A stretch of DNA of 64,000 nucleotides from Pseudoclavibacter triregionum (GTDB lineage: Bacteria > Actinomycetota > Actinomycetes > Actinomycetales > Microbacteriaceae). The position numbers and the translations under genes are program-made. The stretch is taken from assembly GCA_910822395.1 (NCBI GenBank), contig OU365335.1, positions 248,001 through 312,000 of the forward strand, in the 5' to 3' direction. The notes beneath the pieces are model-generated. The model was not told where the DNA came from, ran no database searches, and worked only from the letters and a program-made list of their open reading frames with translations. Shown piece by piece: positions 55,089 through 63,972 of the stretch (position 1 is the stretch's first letter; every line of letters starts with the position of its first letter).

Positions 55089-55746
55089 ACTGGCGCCCCG
55101 GCGCGAACGGCCGCGCCGCGAGCGCCGCGTCCTCGTCCCGCACGCGCGCCAGCGTCGCATCGGCCCGACCCGAGCGCCATCGCGCGAGCACGCCCTCCGG
55201 CACCTCCTCGCGCACGACCGCGAAGCACACGTGATCCCGCCAGTCGCCGTCGATGTGGATGTACCGCCGCCGCAGGCCCTCGTAGCGGAAGCCGAGCTTC
55301 TCGACGACCCGCAGCGAGGGCCCATTCTCGGGCCGGATGCAGATCTCCATGCGGTGCAGCCCGATCGCGCGGAAGCAGTGGTCCGTCGCGAGCGCCACCG
55401 CCGTCGGCGCGAGCCCGCGGCCGGCGACCTCCGGCAGCACCCAGTAGCCGAGCGAGGCCGAGGAGAGCGCGCCGTAGGCCATGCCGGAGACGGTCAGCTG
55501 GCCGACGATCCGCCCCTCGACCTCGAGCACGAACGGCAGCGACTGGTAGCGCCGCGCCTGCTCGAGCAGCGAGCGGATGCCCGCGCGCACGTCCCAGCGC
55601 CCGCTCCCCTGCGGGTTCGTCGCCTCCCACGGCTCGAGCCACTCGCGATGGCCGAGCAGCGCCGCCTCGAGCTCGCGCGCATCGCGGAGCCGGACGGGCC
55701 GGAGCGTGAGCTCGCCGTCCCGCAGCGTCGCCGAGAAGGCGCTCAC
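55087..55746 (-). CDS. GNAT-family N-acetyltransferase (RimJ-type)
   Basis: A 219-residue acetyltransferase: LTLRPVRLRDARELEAALLG, IVGQLTVSGMAYGALSSASL, GYWVLPEVAGRGLAPTAVAL (acetyl-CoA loop region), then ENGPSLRVVEKLGFRYEGLR, the classic RimJ/RimL C-terminal motif. The target may be a ribosomal protein or a small metabolite. GTG 55746 overlaps the galU stop (GTGA). Confidence 0.88.
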   Translation of the reverse strand: MSAFSATLRDGELTLRPVRLRDARELEAALLGHREWLEPWEATNPQGSGRWDVRAGIRSLLEQARRYQSLPFVLEVEGRIVGQLTVSGMAYGALSSASLGYWVLPEVAGRGLAPTAVALATDHCFRAIGLHRMEICIRPENGPSLRVVEKLGFRYEGLRRRYIHIDGDWRDHVCFAVVREEVPEGVLARWRSGRADATLARVRDEDAALAARPFAPGRQ

Positions 55747-56666
55747 GCGGAGTCGCCCGCCGAGAGCCCGTCCGCGAACTCCTTCAGCCACGGCCGGAGG
55801 CGCTCCGAGAGCTCCGGATGGTCGACGGCGAGCTCGACGATCGCCTGGATGTACCCGAGCTTGTCGCCCGTATCGTGCCGGCGCCCGCGGAAGACGATCC
55901 CGAGCACGCCGCCGGCGAGCTCTCGATCCTCGGCGAGCACGTTGAGGGCGTCCGTGAGCTGGATCTCTCCCCCGCGGCCCGGCCTGGTCTCGCGGAGGAT
56001 GTCGAAGATCTCCGGCCGCAGCACGTAGCGGCCGATGATGGCGAGGTTCGAGGGCGCGTCCTCGGGGCGCGGCTTCTCGACGAGGCCGGTCACCCGCACG
56101 AGCTCCGAGCCCTCGGGCCCCCCGCCGTACGGCTCGATCGCGGCGCAGCCGTAGGACGAGATCTGCGAGGGCTCGACCTCCATGAGCGCGACGATCGTCG
56201 CCCCGGTCTCGGCCTGCGCCGCGACCATCCGCTCGAGCAGGTCGGATCCCTCGTCGATGAGGTCGTCGCCGAGCAGCACCGCGAAGGGCTCGCGGCCGAC
56301 GTGCATGCGCGCGCGGAGGACGGCGTGGCCGAGGCCCTTCGGGTCGCCCTGGCGCACGTAGTGGAGGTTCGCGAGGTCTGTCGAGGCGTTCACCTTCGAG
56401 AGGCGGTCGACGTCGCCGCGCGCCTCGAGGAGCGCCTCGAGCTCGGTGACGCGGTCGAAGTGATTCTCGAGGGCGTTCTTGTTGCGGCCCGTGATCATGA
56501 GCACGTCCGTGAGCCCCGCGCGGACCGCCTCCTCGACGACGTACTGGATCGCCGGGCGATCCACCACCGGCAGCATCTCCTTCGGCATGGCCTTCGTGGC
56601 CGGGAGGAAGCGCGTGCCGAGGCCGGCCGCCGGGATGACGGCCTTCGTGAGTCGAGAGTCGGTCAT
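55743..56666 (-). CDS. galU: UTP-glucose-1-phosphate uridylyltransferase
   Basis: A 307-residue nucleotidyltransferase making UDP-glucose. The N-terminal KAVIPAAGLGTRFLPATKAM carries the GXGTRXLP signature; KEMLPVVDRPAIQYVVEEA, FAVLLGDDLID, GLVEKP and GRYVLRP follow. It is complete and of family length. The GNAT gene is coupled to it; 5-formyl-THF cyclo-ligase is divergent 42 bp away. Confidence 0.96.
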   Translation of the reverse strand: MTDSRLTKAVIPAAGLGTRFLPATKAMPKEMLPVVDRPAIQYVVEEAVRAGLTDVLMITGRNKNALENHFDRVTELEALLEARGDVDRLSKVNASTDLANLHYVRQGDPKGLGHAVLRARMHVGREPFAVLLGDDLIDEGSDLLERMVAAQAETGATIVALMEVEPSQISSYGCAAIEPYGGGPEGSELVRVTGLVEKPRPEDAPSNLAIIGRYVLRPEIFDILRETRPGRGGEIQLTDALNVLAEDRELAGGVLGIVFRGRRHDTGDKLGYIQAIVELAVDHPELSERLRPWLKEFADGLSAGDSA

Positions 56667-56708
56667 GGCGGGAAGCCTAGTTGCGCCCGGCCCGCGTACC
56701 CTTGGGCC

Positions 56709-57302
56709 ATGCCCGATCCGCTCGCCGACGAGAAGCGCGCCCTCCGCGCCGAGATCCGACAGCGCCGCCGATCGCGCGGCGAGCTCGCCCACGCCGAGGA
56801 CGCCGAGCGCCTCGCCGACCGCCTCCGCGAGCTGCTCGAGCGCACGGGCGCCCGCAGCCTCGCCTGCTACCTCTCGAACGACACCGAGCCCGGCACGCGC
56901 CCCTTCCTCGACTGGGCGCACGAGCGGGGCATCCGCGTCCTCCTCCCCATCACCCGCGAGGACGGCCTCCTCGACTGGACCGTCTCGGACGGCGTCTCCG
57001 AGCGCCGGCACGAGCTCGGCTTCCCCGAGGCCGTCGGCGAGGTGCTCGGGCCGATCGCCGTCGGCGAGGTCGACCTCATCCTCGTGCCGGCGGCCGGCGT
57101 CGATCGCCGCGGCGTGCGGCTCGGCTGGGGACGCGGCTACTACGACAAGACCCTCGGCTCGATGGAGCGCCGCCCGCCCGTCTACGCCGTCGTCGCCGAC
57201 GCGGACGTCTTCGACGAGCTGCCCGCCGAGCGCCACGACGCGCCGGTCGACGGGGCCGTCACGCCATCCGCGATCCTCGATTTTCCCGCGCGTTCGCGCT
57301 GA
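56709..57302 (+). CDS. 5-formyltetrahydrofolate cyclo-ligase
   Basis: A 197-residue enzyme converting 5-formyl-THF to 5,10-methenyl-THF with ATP. The N-terminal KRALRAEIRQRRR, central LACYLSNDTEPGTRPFLDWA, and the C-terminal signature VPAAGVDRRGVRLGWGRGYYDKTL are all present. ATG 56709 leads directly into the family N-terminus. Divergent from galU. Confidence 0.94.
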   Translation: MPDPLADEKRALRAEIRQRRRSRGELAHAEDAERLADRLRELLERTGARSLACYLSNDTEPGTRPFLDWAHERGIRVLLPITREDGLLDWTVSDGVSERRHELGFPEAVGEVLGPIAVGEVDLILVPAAGVDRRGVRLGWGRGYYDKTLGSMERRPPVYAVVADADVFDELPAERHDAPVDGAVTPSAILDFPARSR

Positions 57303-57338
57303 TCGTCGGGCATCGATCCCGGAAAGTCCTGGTCTGAC

Positions 57339-57368
57339 GCTTGTCTCGACAAGCATCTCGAGTAGGCT
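57339..57368 (+). promoter_or_regulatory. Promoter of fmdB-mscL with overlapping palindrome
   Basis: TTGTCT (57341-57346), 16-nt spacer and TAGGCT (57363-57368). The palindrome GCTTGTC-TC-GACAAGC at 57339-57354 covers the -35, which suggests a repressor site. A GAGGAGGGG ribosome site precedes the fmdB ATG. Confidence 0.5.
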
Positions 57369-57392
57369 GGCCCAGTTCAGCCGAGGAGGGGC

Positions 57393-57686
57393 ATGCCCAC
57401 CTATTCCTACCGATGCGCGGAGTGCGGACACGCCTTCGACGTCGTCCAGCCGTTCTCCGAGGACTCGCTCGTCGAGTGCCCGTCGTGCGGCGGGCGCCTT
57501 AGGAAGCTCTTCAGCGCCGTCGGCATCGCGTTCAAGGGATCCGGGTTCTACCGCACCGATTCGCAGTCGTCCGGCGCCACCAGCGCCGGCTCGAAGGCCG
57601 CCCCGAGCGAGAGCTCGCCGGCGTCGGCCCCCGCTACGTCCCCGACCGGATCCTCCGGCGCCGCCACCGGCGCCGCGGGCTCCTAA
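57393..57686 (+). CDS. FmdB-family zinc ribbon protein
   Basis: A 97-residue protein with the zinc ribbon MPTYSYRCAECGHAFDVVQP and CPSCGG, then the conserved LRKLFSAVGIAFKGSGFYRTDS. The C-terminus is a Ser/Ala/Pro-rich tail. The family was named for a putative regulatory role; function is unclear. mscL lies 107 bp downstream on the same strand, a common actinobacterial pair. Confidence 0.93.
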   Translation: MPTYSYRCAECGHAFDVVQPFSEDSLVECPSCGGRLRKLFSAVGIAFKGSGFYRTDSQSSGATSAGSKAAPSESSPASAPATSPTGSSGAATGAAGS

Positions 57687-57793
57687 GAGCTCCGGCTCGC
57701 GCCACCGCGCGATCCGCTCCCATCTCGGCCCCCACCAGGGGCCTCTCCCCGTGCGCGCCGTCGTGCGCCGCGGCCAATGCGAAAGGAAACCCC

Positions 57794-58198
57794 ATGAAGG
57801 GCTTCAAGGAATTCATCATGCGCGGCAACGTCATGGAGCTTGCCGTCGCCGTCATCATCGGCGCGGCCTTCACGGCCATCGTCACCGCGCTCGTCGAGGG
57901 CATCTTCAACCCGATCATCGCCGCGCTCTTCAACGCGGACGACATCGCCAAGGCGACCGTCCAGGTCGGCTCCGTCACGCTCGGCATCGGCGCGGTCATC
58001 GCCGCGATCATCCAGTTCCTCCTCATCGCGGCGGTCGTGTACTTCTGCCTCATCCTCCCGATGAACAAGCTCCAGGAGCGCGCCTACCTCCGCAAGCACG
58101 GCCACCCCATGTCGGAGGCCGAGGCCGAGGTCAGCGACACCGAGCTCCTCACGGAGATCCGCGACCTCCTCGCGGGCCGTCCGATCACCAACGCGTAG
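57794..58198 (+). CDS. mscL: Large-conductance mechanosensitive channel MscL
   Basis: A 134-residue channel: MKGFKEFIMRGNVMELAVAV (N-terminal helix and first span), IIGAAFTAIVTALVEGIFNP, a periplasmic loop, second span (AVIAAIIQFLLIAAVVYFCL) and a C-terminal helical bundle (TELLTEIRDLLAG). It opens under membrane tension at osmotic downshock. An AAAGGAAA ribosome site precedes the ATG. Confidence 0.97.
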   Translation: MKGFKEFIMRGNVMELAVAVIIGAAFTAIVTALVEGIFNPIIAALFNADDIAKATVQVGSVTLGIGAVIAAIIQFLLIAAVVYFCLILPMNKLQERAYLRKHGHPMSEAEAEVSDTELLTEIRDLLAGRPITNA

Positions 58199-58217
58199 TA
58201 CCCGCTCGCGCACGCAC

Positions 58218-58252
58218 GACGCGCGGTCGCCCACACCGGGCGACCGCGCGTC
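58218..58252. terminator. Bidirectional terminator
   Basis: A perfect 15-bp stem GACGCGCGGTCGCCC with its complement, loop ACACC, between the convergent mscL and MFS genes. Confidence 0.85.
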
Positions 58253-58273
58253 TCGCGTTTCCGGAGAGGGCGC

Positions 58274-59491
58274 TCAGGCCCGACGCGGCTCCCGTGCGGG
58301 CAGCCACGCGAGCGCGCCCACGACGAGCACGGCCGCCGAGGCCGCGAAGGCCCAGCCGTAGCCGACGTGGTCGATGATGATGCCGGCCACGATGGGGCCC
58401 GCGATCGTGCCGACGTCCTGCGTCATCTGGAGCGAGGAGAGGACCTGCCCGCCGGAGCGCTTGCGGCCGACGAGGTCGCCGACCGCGGCCTGCTGGGCGG
58501 GGGCAGCGAGGCCGGAGCCGACGCCGCCGACGAAGGAGATCGCGAGCAGCACGGGGAGCTCGTGCGCGATCGGCGTCGCGAGGAGGCCGAGCGCCGCGAC
58601 GAGGAGGCCGACGATGAGGTAGGGCCGGCGGCCGCGGCGATCCGAGCCCTTGCCCGCGAACTGGAGCGCGAGCACGTTGCCGACCGCGGCGACCGCGACG
58701 ACGACGCCCGCCGCCCACGGCTCGGGGCTCACGGCGGCCGCGACGAAGAGGGGCACGACGGCCGAGCGGACGCCGAAGTTCGACCATCCGGCCGCGAAGC
58801 CGGAGATCATGCTCGCCCGGTACGCCGAGTCGCCGAGCACCTCGCGCACCCGCAGCGGTTCGCCCTTGGGGCCGCGATCGGGCGCCGCTCCCCCGCGCGA
58901 GGCGGGGCGGTGGAGGGAGAAGGCGATGATCGCGGCGGCGACGGCGAGCGCGACGGCGTAGACGATGAAGGGGATGCGCAGCCCGAGCTGCCCGAGCACC
59001 CCGCCGATCGCGGGTCCGGCGATGTTGCCGATGAGGAAGGTGCCGCCCCACATCGCCGAGATGCGGCCGCGGAGCGCCTCCGGCGAGTAGCGGATGACGA
59101 GGCCGCTCGCGGCGACCGTGAACATGACCGAGCCGATGCCGCCGAGCGCGCGGAAGATCAGCAGCTGCCAGTAGTCCCGCGCGAAGGCCGAGGCGAGGCT
59201 CGAGGCCGCGACGATGAGCAGGCCCGTCGCGTAGGTGCGCTGCTCGCCGAAGCGGTTCACGGCGGCGCCCGCGCCCGGCGCCGAGACGAGGCGCATGAAG
59301 GCGAAGGCGCTCACGACGACGCCGACGGCCGTCGAGTCGACCGCGAAGCTCGCCGCGAACTGCGGCAGCACGGGCACGATGAGGCCGAAGCCGATGGCGA
59401 CGAAGAAGGTCGCGGCGAGGATGATCCAGATCTCGGCCGGGATCCGCTCCGCCTCGTCGTGCCCGGCCGCGCGCTCGCGCGCCTCAGGCAT
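58274..59491 (-). CDS. Major facilitator superfamily transporter (multidrug-type)
   Basis: A 405-residue protein with 12 spans. The loop 2-3 motif is weak (GAAVNRFGEQRTYA), the second half has DRRGRRPYLIVG (GKGSDRRGRRP, the classical DRxGRR loop). The N-terminus IWIILAATFFVAIGFGLIVP and VLPQFA match drug/proton antiporters. Substrate unknown. ATG 59491 overlaps the end of a small upstream gene by 8 nt. Confidence 0.88.
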   Translation of the reverse strand: MPEARERAAGHDEAERIPAEIWIILAATFFVAIGFGLIVPVLPQFAASFAVDSTAVGVVVSAFAFMRLVSAPGAGAAVNRFGEQRTYATGLLIVAASSLASAFARDYWQLLIFRALGGIGSVMFTVAASGLVIRYSPEALRGRISAMWGGTFLIGNIAGPAIGGVLGQLGLRIPFIVYAVALAVAAAIIAFSLHRPASRGGAAPDRGPKGEPLRVREVLGDSAYRASMISGFAAGWSNFGVRSAVVPLFVAAAVSPEPWAAGVVVAVAAVGNVLALQFAGKGSDRRGRRPYLIVGLLVAALGLLATPIAHELPVLLAISFVGGVGSGLAAPAQQAAVGDLVGRKRSGGQVLSSLQMTQDVGTIAGPIVAGIIIDHVGYGWAFAASAAVLVVGALAWLPAREPRRA

Positions 59492-59684
59492 AGTGCGGAG
59501 GCCGCTCCGCCTCGAGGAGGGACGTCGTGTCGAGCGAGGCGTCGTCGTCGAGCACCGCGGGGGCGTCGTCGTCGAGCTCGACGAGGCGCAGCTCCGAGGG
59601 GCTCGGGGCGGACTCGCCGCCGGCGGGGGCGGGATCGGCGCCGGGAGCGGGCTCGGTGCGGACGCGGCGGGAGGGCTTGCGCAT
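59484..59684 (-). CDS. Small acidic protein of unknown function
   Basis: A 66-residue protein: a basic start (MRKPSRRVRTEP), then a Pro/Ala-rich middle and an acidic end (SELRLVELDDDAPAVLDDDA, SLLEAERPPHYA). It overlaps the MFS start by 8 nt, as coupled genes do. No domain is recognised. The charge switch and overlap are the main support. Confidence 0.5.
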   Translation of the reverse strand: MRKPSRRVRTEPAPGADPAPAGGESAPSPSELRLVELDDDAPAVLDDDASLDTTSLLEAERPPHYA

Positions 59685-59727
59685 GGGCCCGATTCTCCCA
59701 TGCGCGGCCCGGCTGAGGGGGCCTCGG

Positions 59728-62700
59728 CTACGGCAGCCGCGGCCTCGTGGGGACGTCCGTCGTGTCCTGCCGCTCGGCCTCGATCGCGCCGCGCAGCTCG
59801 GGCCCGTCGCCCTCGCGCGCCTCGAGCTCGCCGGCGCCGGCCGGCAGCTCCCCGGAGGAGCGGCCGCCCTCGAGCTCGCGGCCCTCCTCGGGCACGGGCA
59901 CCTGGAGCGCGACGGCGATGCGGCGCGCGACGCCGTCCGGGTCGGCGAAGAGCTCGAAGGCGTGGACGCGGATGTAGTACCAGCCAAGCCGTTTGAGGAG
60001 CTCCGGCCGCAGCCGCAGCGCCTCGCGGAGCGTCGGCTGCGCGTCGGCGGCGACGACGGCGTCGAGGCCGTCCGTGTCGATCGCGATCGCCCGGCCGCCG
60101 TACGAGGCGACGAGCGGGATGCGGTCGCGGTACGCGAGCTCGATGCGCATGCCGAAGGCGTGGAGGCGGCGGGCGAGGTCGAGGAGCATGGGCGCCGCGT
60201 GGTCGTCGTCCTCGAGGCGGCGTCGCGTGGCCTCCTCGCGCGCGGCCTCGTCGGCCGGCACGAGCTCGCCGCGCTCGGCGATCTCGCCGAGGATCTGCGC
60301 GAGGCCGAGCGTGCCGCGGGTCATCCGCGAGGGGTCGAACTCGCCGGGGGCGACGCAGCTCACGACGACGAGCGAGCGGCGGGCGCGCGTCATGCCGATC
60401 GCGAGCGCGCGCTCCCCCATCGCCGTGCCGAGGATGCCGAAGGCCGAGAGCACGCGGCCGTGCGGCGTGCGGCCGTAGCCGAGCGAGAAGACGACGCGGT
60501 CCCGGGAGAGGGCCGAGGCCTGCTCGAGGCTCGCGACGACGAAGGGCTCGGCGCGGTCGTCCGTGAGGAAGGCCGCGACCTCGGGGCGCTTCGAGGCGAC
60601 CGAGTAGACGGCCTGGTTCACGCGGGTCGCGTGGCGCGGGCTCGCGGTGACGACCATGAGCGACTCGCGGGGGCGGTGGAGGGCGTGGTCGACGACGAGC
60701 TCGACGACGCGCGTCACCTCGGCGTCGGGCGACTCGACCGAGCCGGTCACCTCGTCGGGCATGCCCGTGCCGCCCTCGACGTAGGAGTAGGAGAGGCTCG
60801 AGTGGCCGAGGTAGGAGCCCGCCCACGGGATGGACCGGATGCGGCCCTCGTAGAAGCGGCGGTTCACGAGCTCGGCGAGGTCCTCGCCGCCCGCGCGGTA
60901 GCTGCGGGTGAGCGAGTGCACGGGCGCGATCTGCGCGAGGCGCGCGAAGAGCGAGTCGTCGGCGCGGGTCTGGACGTCGGCGTCCTCGGCGCCCTCCCGC
61001 TCGGCGACGACCTCGGCGGGCGGCTGCACGCCGATCGAGAACGGCGCCGGGTACTCCGTCACCGGGTCGGCGAAGGCGACGAGCTGCGGGGCGCGGCGCA
61101 CGGCGCCCACGGCCTCGGCGGTCGAGACGGCGCCGGCATCGACGACGAGGACGACGTCGAAGTCGATGGCGTCCGAGATGAGCGGAAGGTCGTACGGCGT
61201 CGAGAGCCAGACCGAGGTGATGGGCCGGGCGAGGCGGCCGGCGTCGCGCGCGAGGGCCGTCGAGGAGACGCCCGCGCGGCGGAGGAGCTCGCGGAGCGGC
61301 CCCTGCTCGGCCTCGTGGTCGACGAGCGCGACCTTCCACGACTCGGCGAGGCTCCAGGCGAGCTGGCTCGCGCTCGAGGCGGTGTGCGCCTCGTCGACGA
61401 CGCGGAAGTCGCTCTCGAGGCGCGTGATGACGCGCGTGTTCGCGTTGAGGAGGGCCTTGTCGCGGGTGAGGCGGTCCTCGAGCACGGACTGCCACCAGGC
61501 GAGCTCGAGCTCGGCGTCGACGTCGTCGGGGGCGACGTGGCGCTCGGCGAGGTCGTCGACGAGGCCGCGCAGGCCCAGCTCCTCGAGCTGCTCGGTGATG
61601 CGGAGCCGCTCCTGGAGGTTGTCGAGCACCTCGCTGTCGGCGGCGAGCTCTTCGAGGCGGTCGTAGAGCTCCTCGAGCGGGAGGTCGGCGAGCGGCGAGC
61701 GGCCGGCGTCCATGAGGGGACGGTCGATGGCCTGGAGGCGGCCCGCGACCTCGCGGTACTCGGCGCGCACCTCCTCGATGCCGGTGGGGACGACGGGGGC
61801 GGATTCGTCCTCGACGTAGCGGTGCCAGAGGATCCGCTGCCGCTGGATGAGCTTGAGCGCCTCGTGGAGGTCGCCGGCCTGCAGGCCCGGGCGCACGTAG
61901 TCGCGGGCGAGCTGGCGCAGCTGGCGGCGGCGGGCGGCGGGCATCTCGGCGCTGTCGGCGCGGGGGCCGGTGGCCTGGATGAGGTCGGTGAGCGAGCGGT
62001 CGTAGACGTCCGGCTTGAAGCGGTCGAGCGTCTCGCGGATGTCGAGGAGCAGGCGCAGGTAGATGCCGAGCTCGGCGAAGCTCTCGGCGGGGCGCAGGCG
62101 CGTGCGGCCGACGAGCTCGCCGGCGCGGTCGACGACGGCCTTCACCTCGCCGCCCGCGAGGGCGCGCGCGGTGGCCTTCGCGGCGCGGGTCTCGCCCGTC
62201 GAGGCGAAGGCGACGCCGTACCAGGGCGAGTCGTCGGGTCCGTACTTGAACTGGCCGAGCGCGCCGAGCTCGCGGAGCCGGTCGGCGACCTCGCCGCGGC
62301 GGCGGGCGATGGCGACGATGGCGTCGCGATCGAGGCGGGCGGTCGTGGCGGGCGGCTCGTCGATGAGCTCGAGGCGCGAGAGCTCCTCGAGGGCGTCGAG
62401 GGCGGAGACGCCGAGCTCCGGGTCGGGCTCGGTGAGGGCGACGCGGTAGTCGACGAGCACGTGGCGCAGGCGCACGAGGGCGTCGTCGAGCTCGGCCGTG
62501 CTCGGGCGCTGCGCCTTCTCGTTGCGGGAGATCGCGGCGATCGCGTCGCGGCGGAGGGTGCGCGGGGTGACGGCGAGGCCCTCGAGGCCCGCGCCGCGCA
62601 GGCGCTGGCGGATGTCGCGCAGGCTCGCCGAGCGGGGCGTGACGACGAGCACGCGGCGGCCGTCGGCGACGAGCTGGCCGATCGCGTTCACGACGGTCTG

Positions 62701-63972
62701 GGTGAGTCCCGTGCCGGGCAGGGCCTCGACGGCGATCGTGTTGCCGGCGGCGATCGCGTCGACGACGCGCTCCTGCTCGGTGTCGGCGTCGAGGAGGAGG
62801 CGCTCGGAGGCGGGGTCGCGCTGGTCGGGGCTCGGGCGGTCGACGGGGCGCACGGCGGAGGCGGCGAGCGAGGCGGCGGCGTCCGGGTCGCCCGCGAGCG
62901 CGCGGAGGGTCCGCGATCCGGGCAGGGCGGCCGGGCCGGCCGAGAGCGCCTCGTCGAGGCGGGCGTCGCGGAGCATGGCGTCCGCGGCGTCGCCGAAGGA
63001 GCCGAGCACGGCGCGCGCCGTCACGACGAAGCCGGGGATGTGCGCGCCTTCGCGGCGGAGGTGCTCGAAGACCTGCTGCGGGAGGAACGACTCCCCCTGC
63101 TGGGCGAGCTCGAGGACCTCGGCGGGGCGGAGGCGGATGCCGTGCTGCTCGTGGAGCATCCGCACGAGCGAGGGGTTCACGTGCTGGCGGCCCCGGCGGG
63201 CGATCTCGTAGTCGCGGCCGACGCGGCGCAGGCTCACGGGGCGCACGAGGACGGGCGCGCGGTGGTGGAGGCCCTCGTGCGTCCACTCGGCGATGCCGGT
63301 GGCGAGCTGGATCGTCGACATGCCGCGGCCCGCGACGAGCTCGATGCTCTTCTGCACGATGAGGTCGGCGGCGGCGCGCGCCTCGCGGAAGGCGGAGTTC
63401 TCGCGGACGAGGTTCGAGAGGTGGGTGGTCTTGCCCGCGACGAACATCGCGATGCCGCCCGGGTGGGCGCTCGTGAGCTCGATGTAGGTGCCGGGCTGGT
63501 CGGCGAAGTAGCGCAGCGGGGCGGCGCCGCCGACGACGGCGAGCTCGTCGAGCCAGCGCGACTTCGCCTCGGCGATCGCGCGCTGGACGGCGGCGGGGTC
63601 GGGGGCGGGGGCGGGCTCCTGCGCCGGCTCGAGGTCGATCGGCGGGGCCGGCTCGGATGCCTGCTCCCCCGGCTGCCGGCGGCGGGCGCGGCGGTCGACG
63701 GCCTCGTCCATCCACTCGCTCGGCGAGCGGCCGTCGGGGTCGTCCTCGAGTTCGCGGCGGAGCTCGTCCGCGGCGCGGGGCTCGCGCTCGCCGCGATCAG
63801 GCTCCATGCCGAGGCGCTCGCGCACCTCCGAGAAGTCGGGCAGCGGCTCGGTCGAGAAGGCGTCGCCGCCGTGGCTCGGAGCCGGCTCGGGGGTCGACGA
63901 GCCGGACGCGCGCCCCTCGGGCTCGACGTCGTCCTGGCCTCGCTCACGGAACAGACCCCACATACGCGCCAC
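59728..63972 (-). CDS. Large superfamily-1 helicase-like protein with degenerate ATPase motifs and a C-terminal nuclease-like domain
   Basis: A 1414-residue protein. After ~115 acidic, low-complexity residues comes a DUF4011-like region (SRWLDELAVVGGAAPLRYFA, TYIELTSAHPGG). The helicase core starts near residue 410: LDADTEQERVVDAIAAGNT and the Walker A position reads ALPGTGLTQT, with Leu where Lys is required. The Walker B position reads VVLVVDAGAVS instead of D-E-A. Later motifs look more normal (SLTRSYRAGGEDLAELVNRR, VVFSLGYGRTPHGRV, GMTRARRSLVVVS). The C-terminus (RLHAFGMRIELAYRDRIPLV, AIAIDTDG, LLKRLGWYYIRVHAFELFAD) resembles a Vsr-type PD-(D/E)XK fold. ATP hydrolysis appears unlikely. 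Role unknown. Confidence 0.8.
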   Translation of the reverse strand: MARMWGLFRERGQDDVEPEGRASGSSTPEPAPSHGGDAFSTEPLPDFSEVRERLGMEPDRGEREPRAADELRRELEDDPDGRSPSEWMDEAVDRRARRRQPGEQASEPAPPIDLEPAQEPAPAPDPAAVQRAIAEAKSRWLDELAVVGGAAPLRYFADQPGTYIELTSAHPGGIAMFVAGKTTHLSNLVRENSAFREARAAADLIVQKSIELVAGRGMSTIQLATGIAEWTHEGLHHRAPVLVRPVSLRRVGRDYEIARRGRQHVNPSLVRMLHEQHGIRLRPAEVLELAQQGESFLPQQVFEHLRREGAHIPGFVVTARAVLGSFGDAADAMLRDARLDEALSAGPAALPGSRTLRALAGDPDAAASLAASAVRPVDRPSPDQRDPASERLLLDADTEQERVVDAIAAGNTIAVEALPGTGLTQTVVNAIGQLVADGRRVLVVTPRSASLRDIRQRLRGAGLEGLAVTPRTLRRDAIAAISRNEKAQRPSTAELDDALVRLRHVLVDYRVALTEPDPELGVSALDALEELSRLELIDEPPATTARLDRDAIVAIARRRGEVADRLRELGALGQFKYGPDDSPWYGVAFASTGETRAAKATARALAGGEVKAVVDRAGELVGRTRLRPAESFAELGIYLRLLLDIRETLDRFKPDVYDRSLTDLIQATGPRADSAEMPAARRRQLRQLARDYVRPGLQAGDLHEALKLIQRQRILWHRYVEDESAPVVPTGIEEVRAEYREVAGRLQAIDRPLMDAGRSPLADLPLEELYDRLEELAADSEVLDNLQERLRITEQLEELGLRGLVDDLAERHVAPDDVDAELELAWWQSVLEDRLTRDKALLNANTRVITRLESDFRVVDEAHTASSASQLAWSLAESWKVALVDHEAEQGPLRELLRRAGVSSTALARDAGRLARPITSVWLSTPYDLPLISDAIDFDVVLVVDAGAVSTAEAVGAVRRAPQLVAFADPVTEYPAPFSIGVQPPAEVVAEREGAEDADVQTRADDSLFARLAQIAPVHSLTRSYRAGGEDLAELVNRRFYEGRIRSIPWAGSYLGHSSLSYSYVEGGTGMPDEVTGSVESPDAEVTRVVELVVDHALHRPRESLMVVTASPRHATRVNQAVYSVASKRPEVAAFLTDDRAEPFVVASLEQASALSRDRVVFSLGYGRTPHGRVLSAFGILGTAMGERALAIGMTRARRSLVVVSCVAPGEFDPSRMTRGTLGLAQILGEIAERGELVPADEAAREEATRRRLEDDDHAAPMLLDLARRLHAFGMRIELAYRDRIPLVASYGGRAIAIDTDGLDAVVAADAQPTLREALRLRPELLKRLGWYYIRVHAFELFADPDGVARRIAVALQVPVPEEGRELEGGRSSGELPAGAGELEAREGDGPELRGAIEAERQDTTDVPTRPRLP

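Noticed and set aside
58274-63715. 1813-codon continuous minus frame spanning MFS gene and helicase region
   Set aside because: Only its last 405 codons (from 59491) are a real protein; the rest is an Arg/Pro-rich shadow of the helicase-like gene in another frame.
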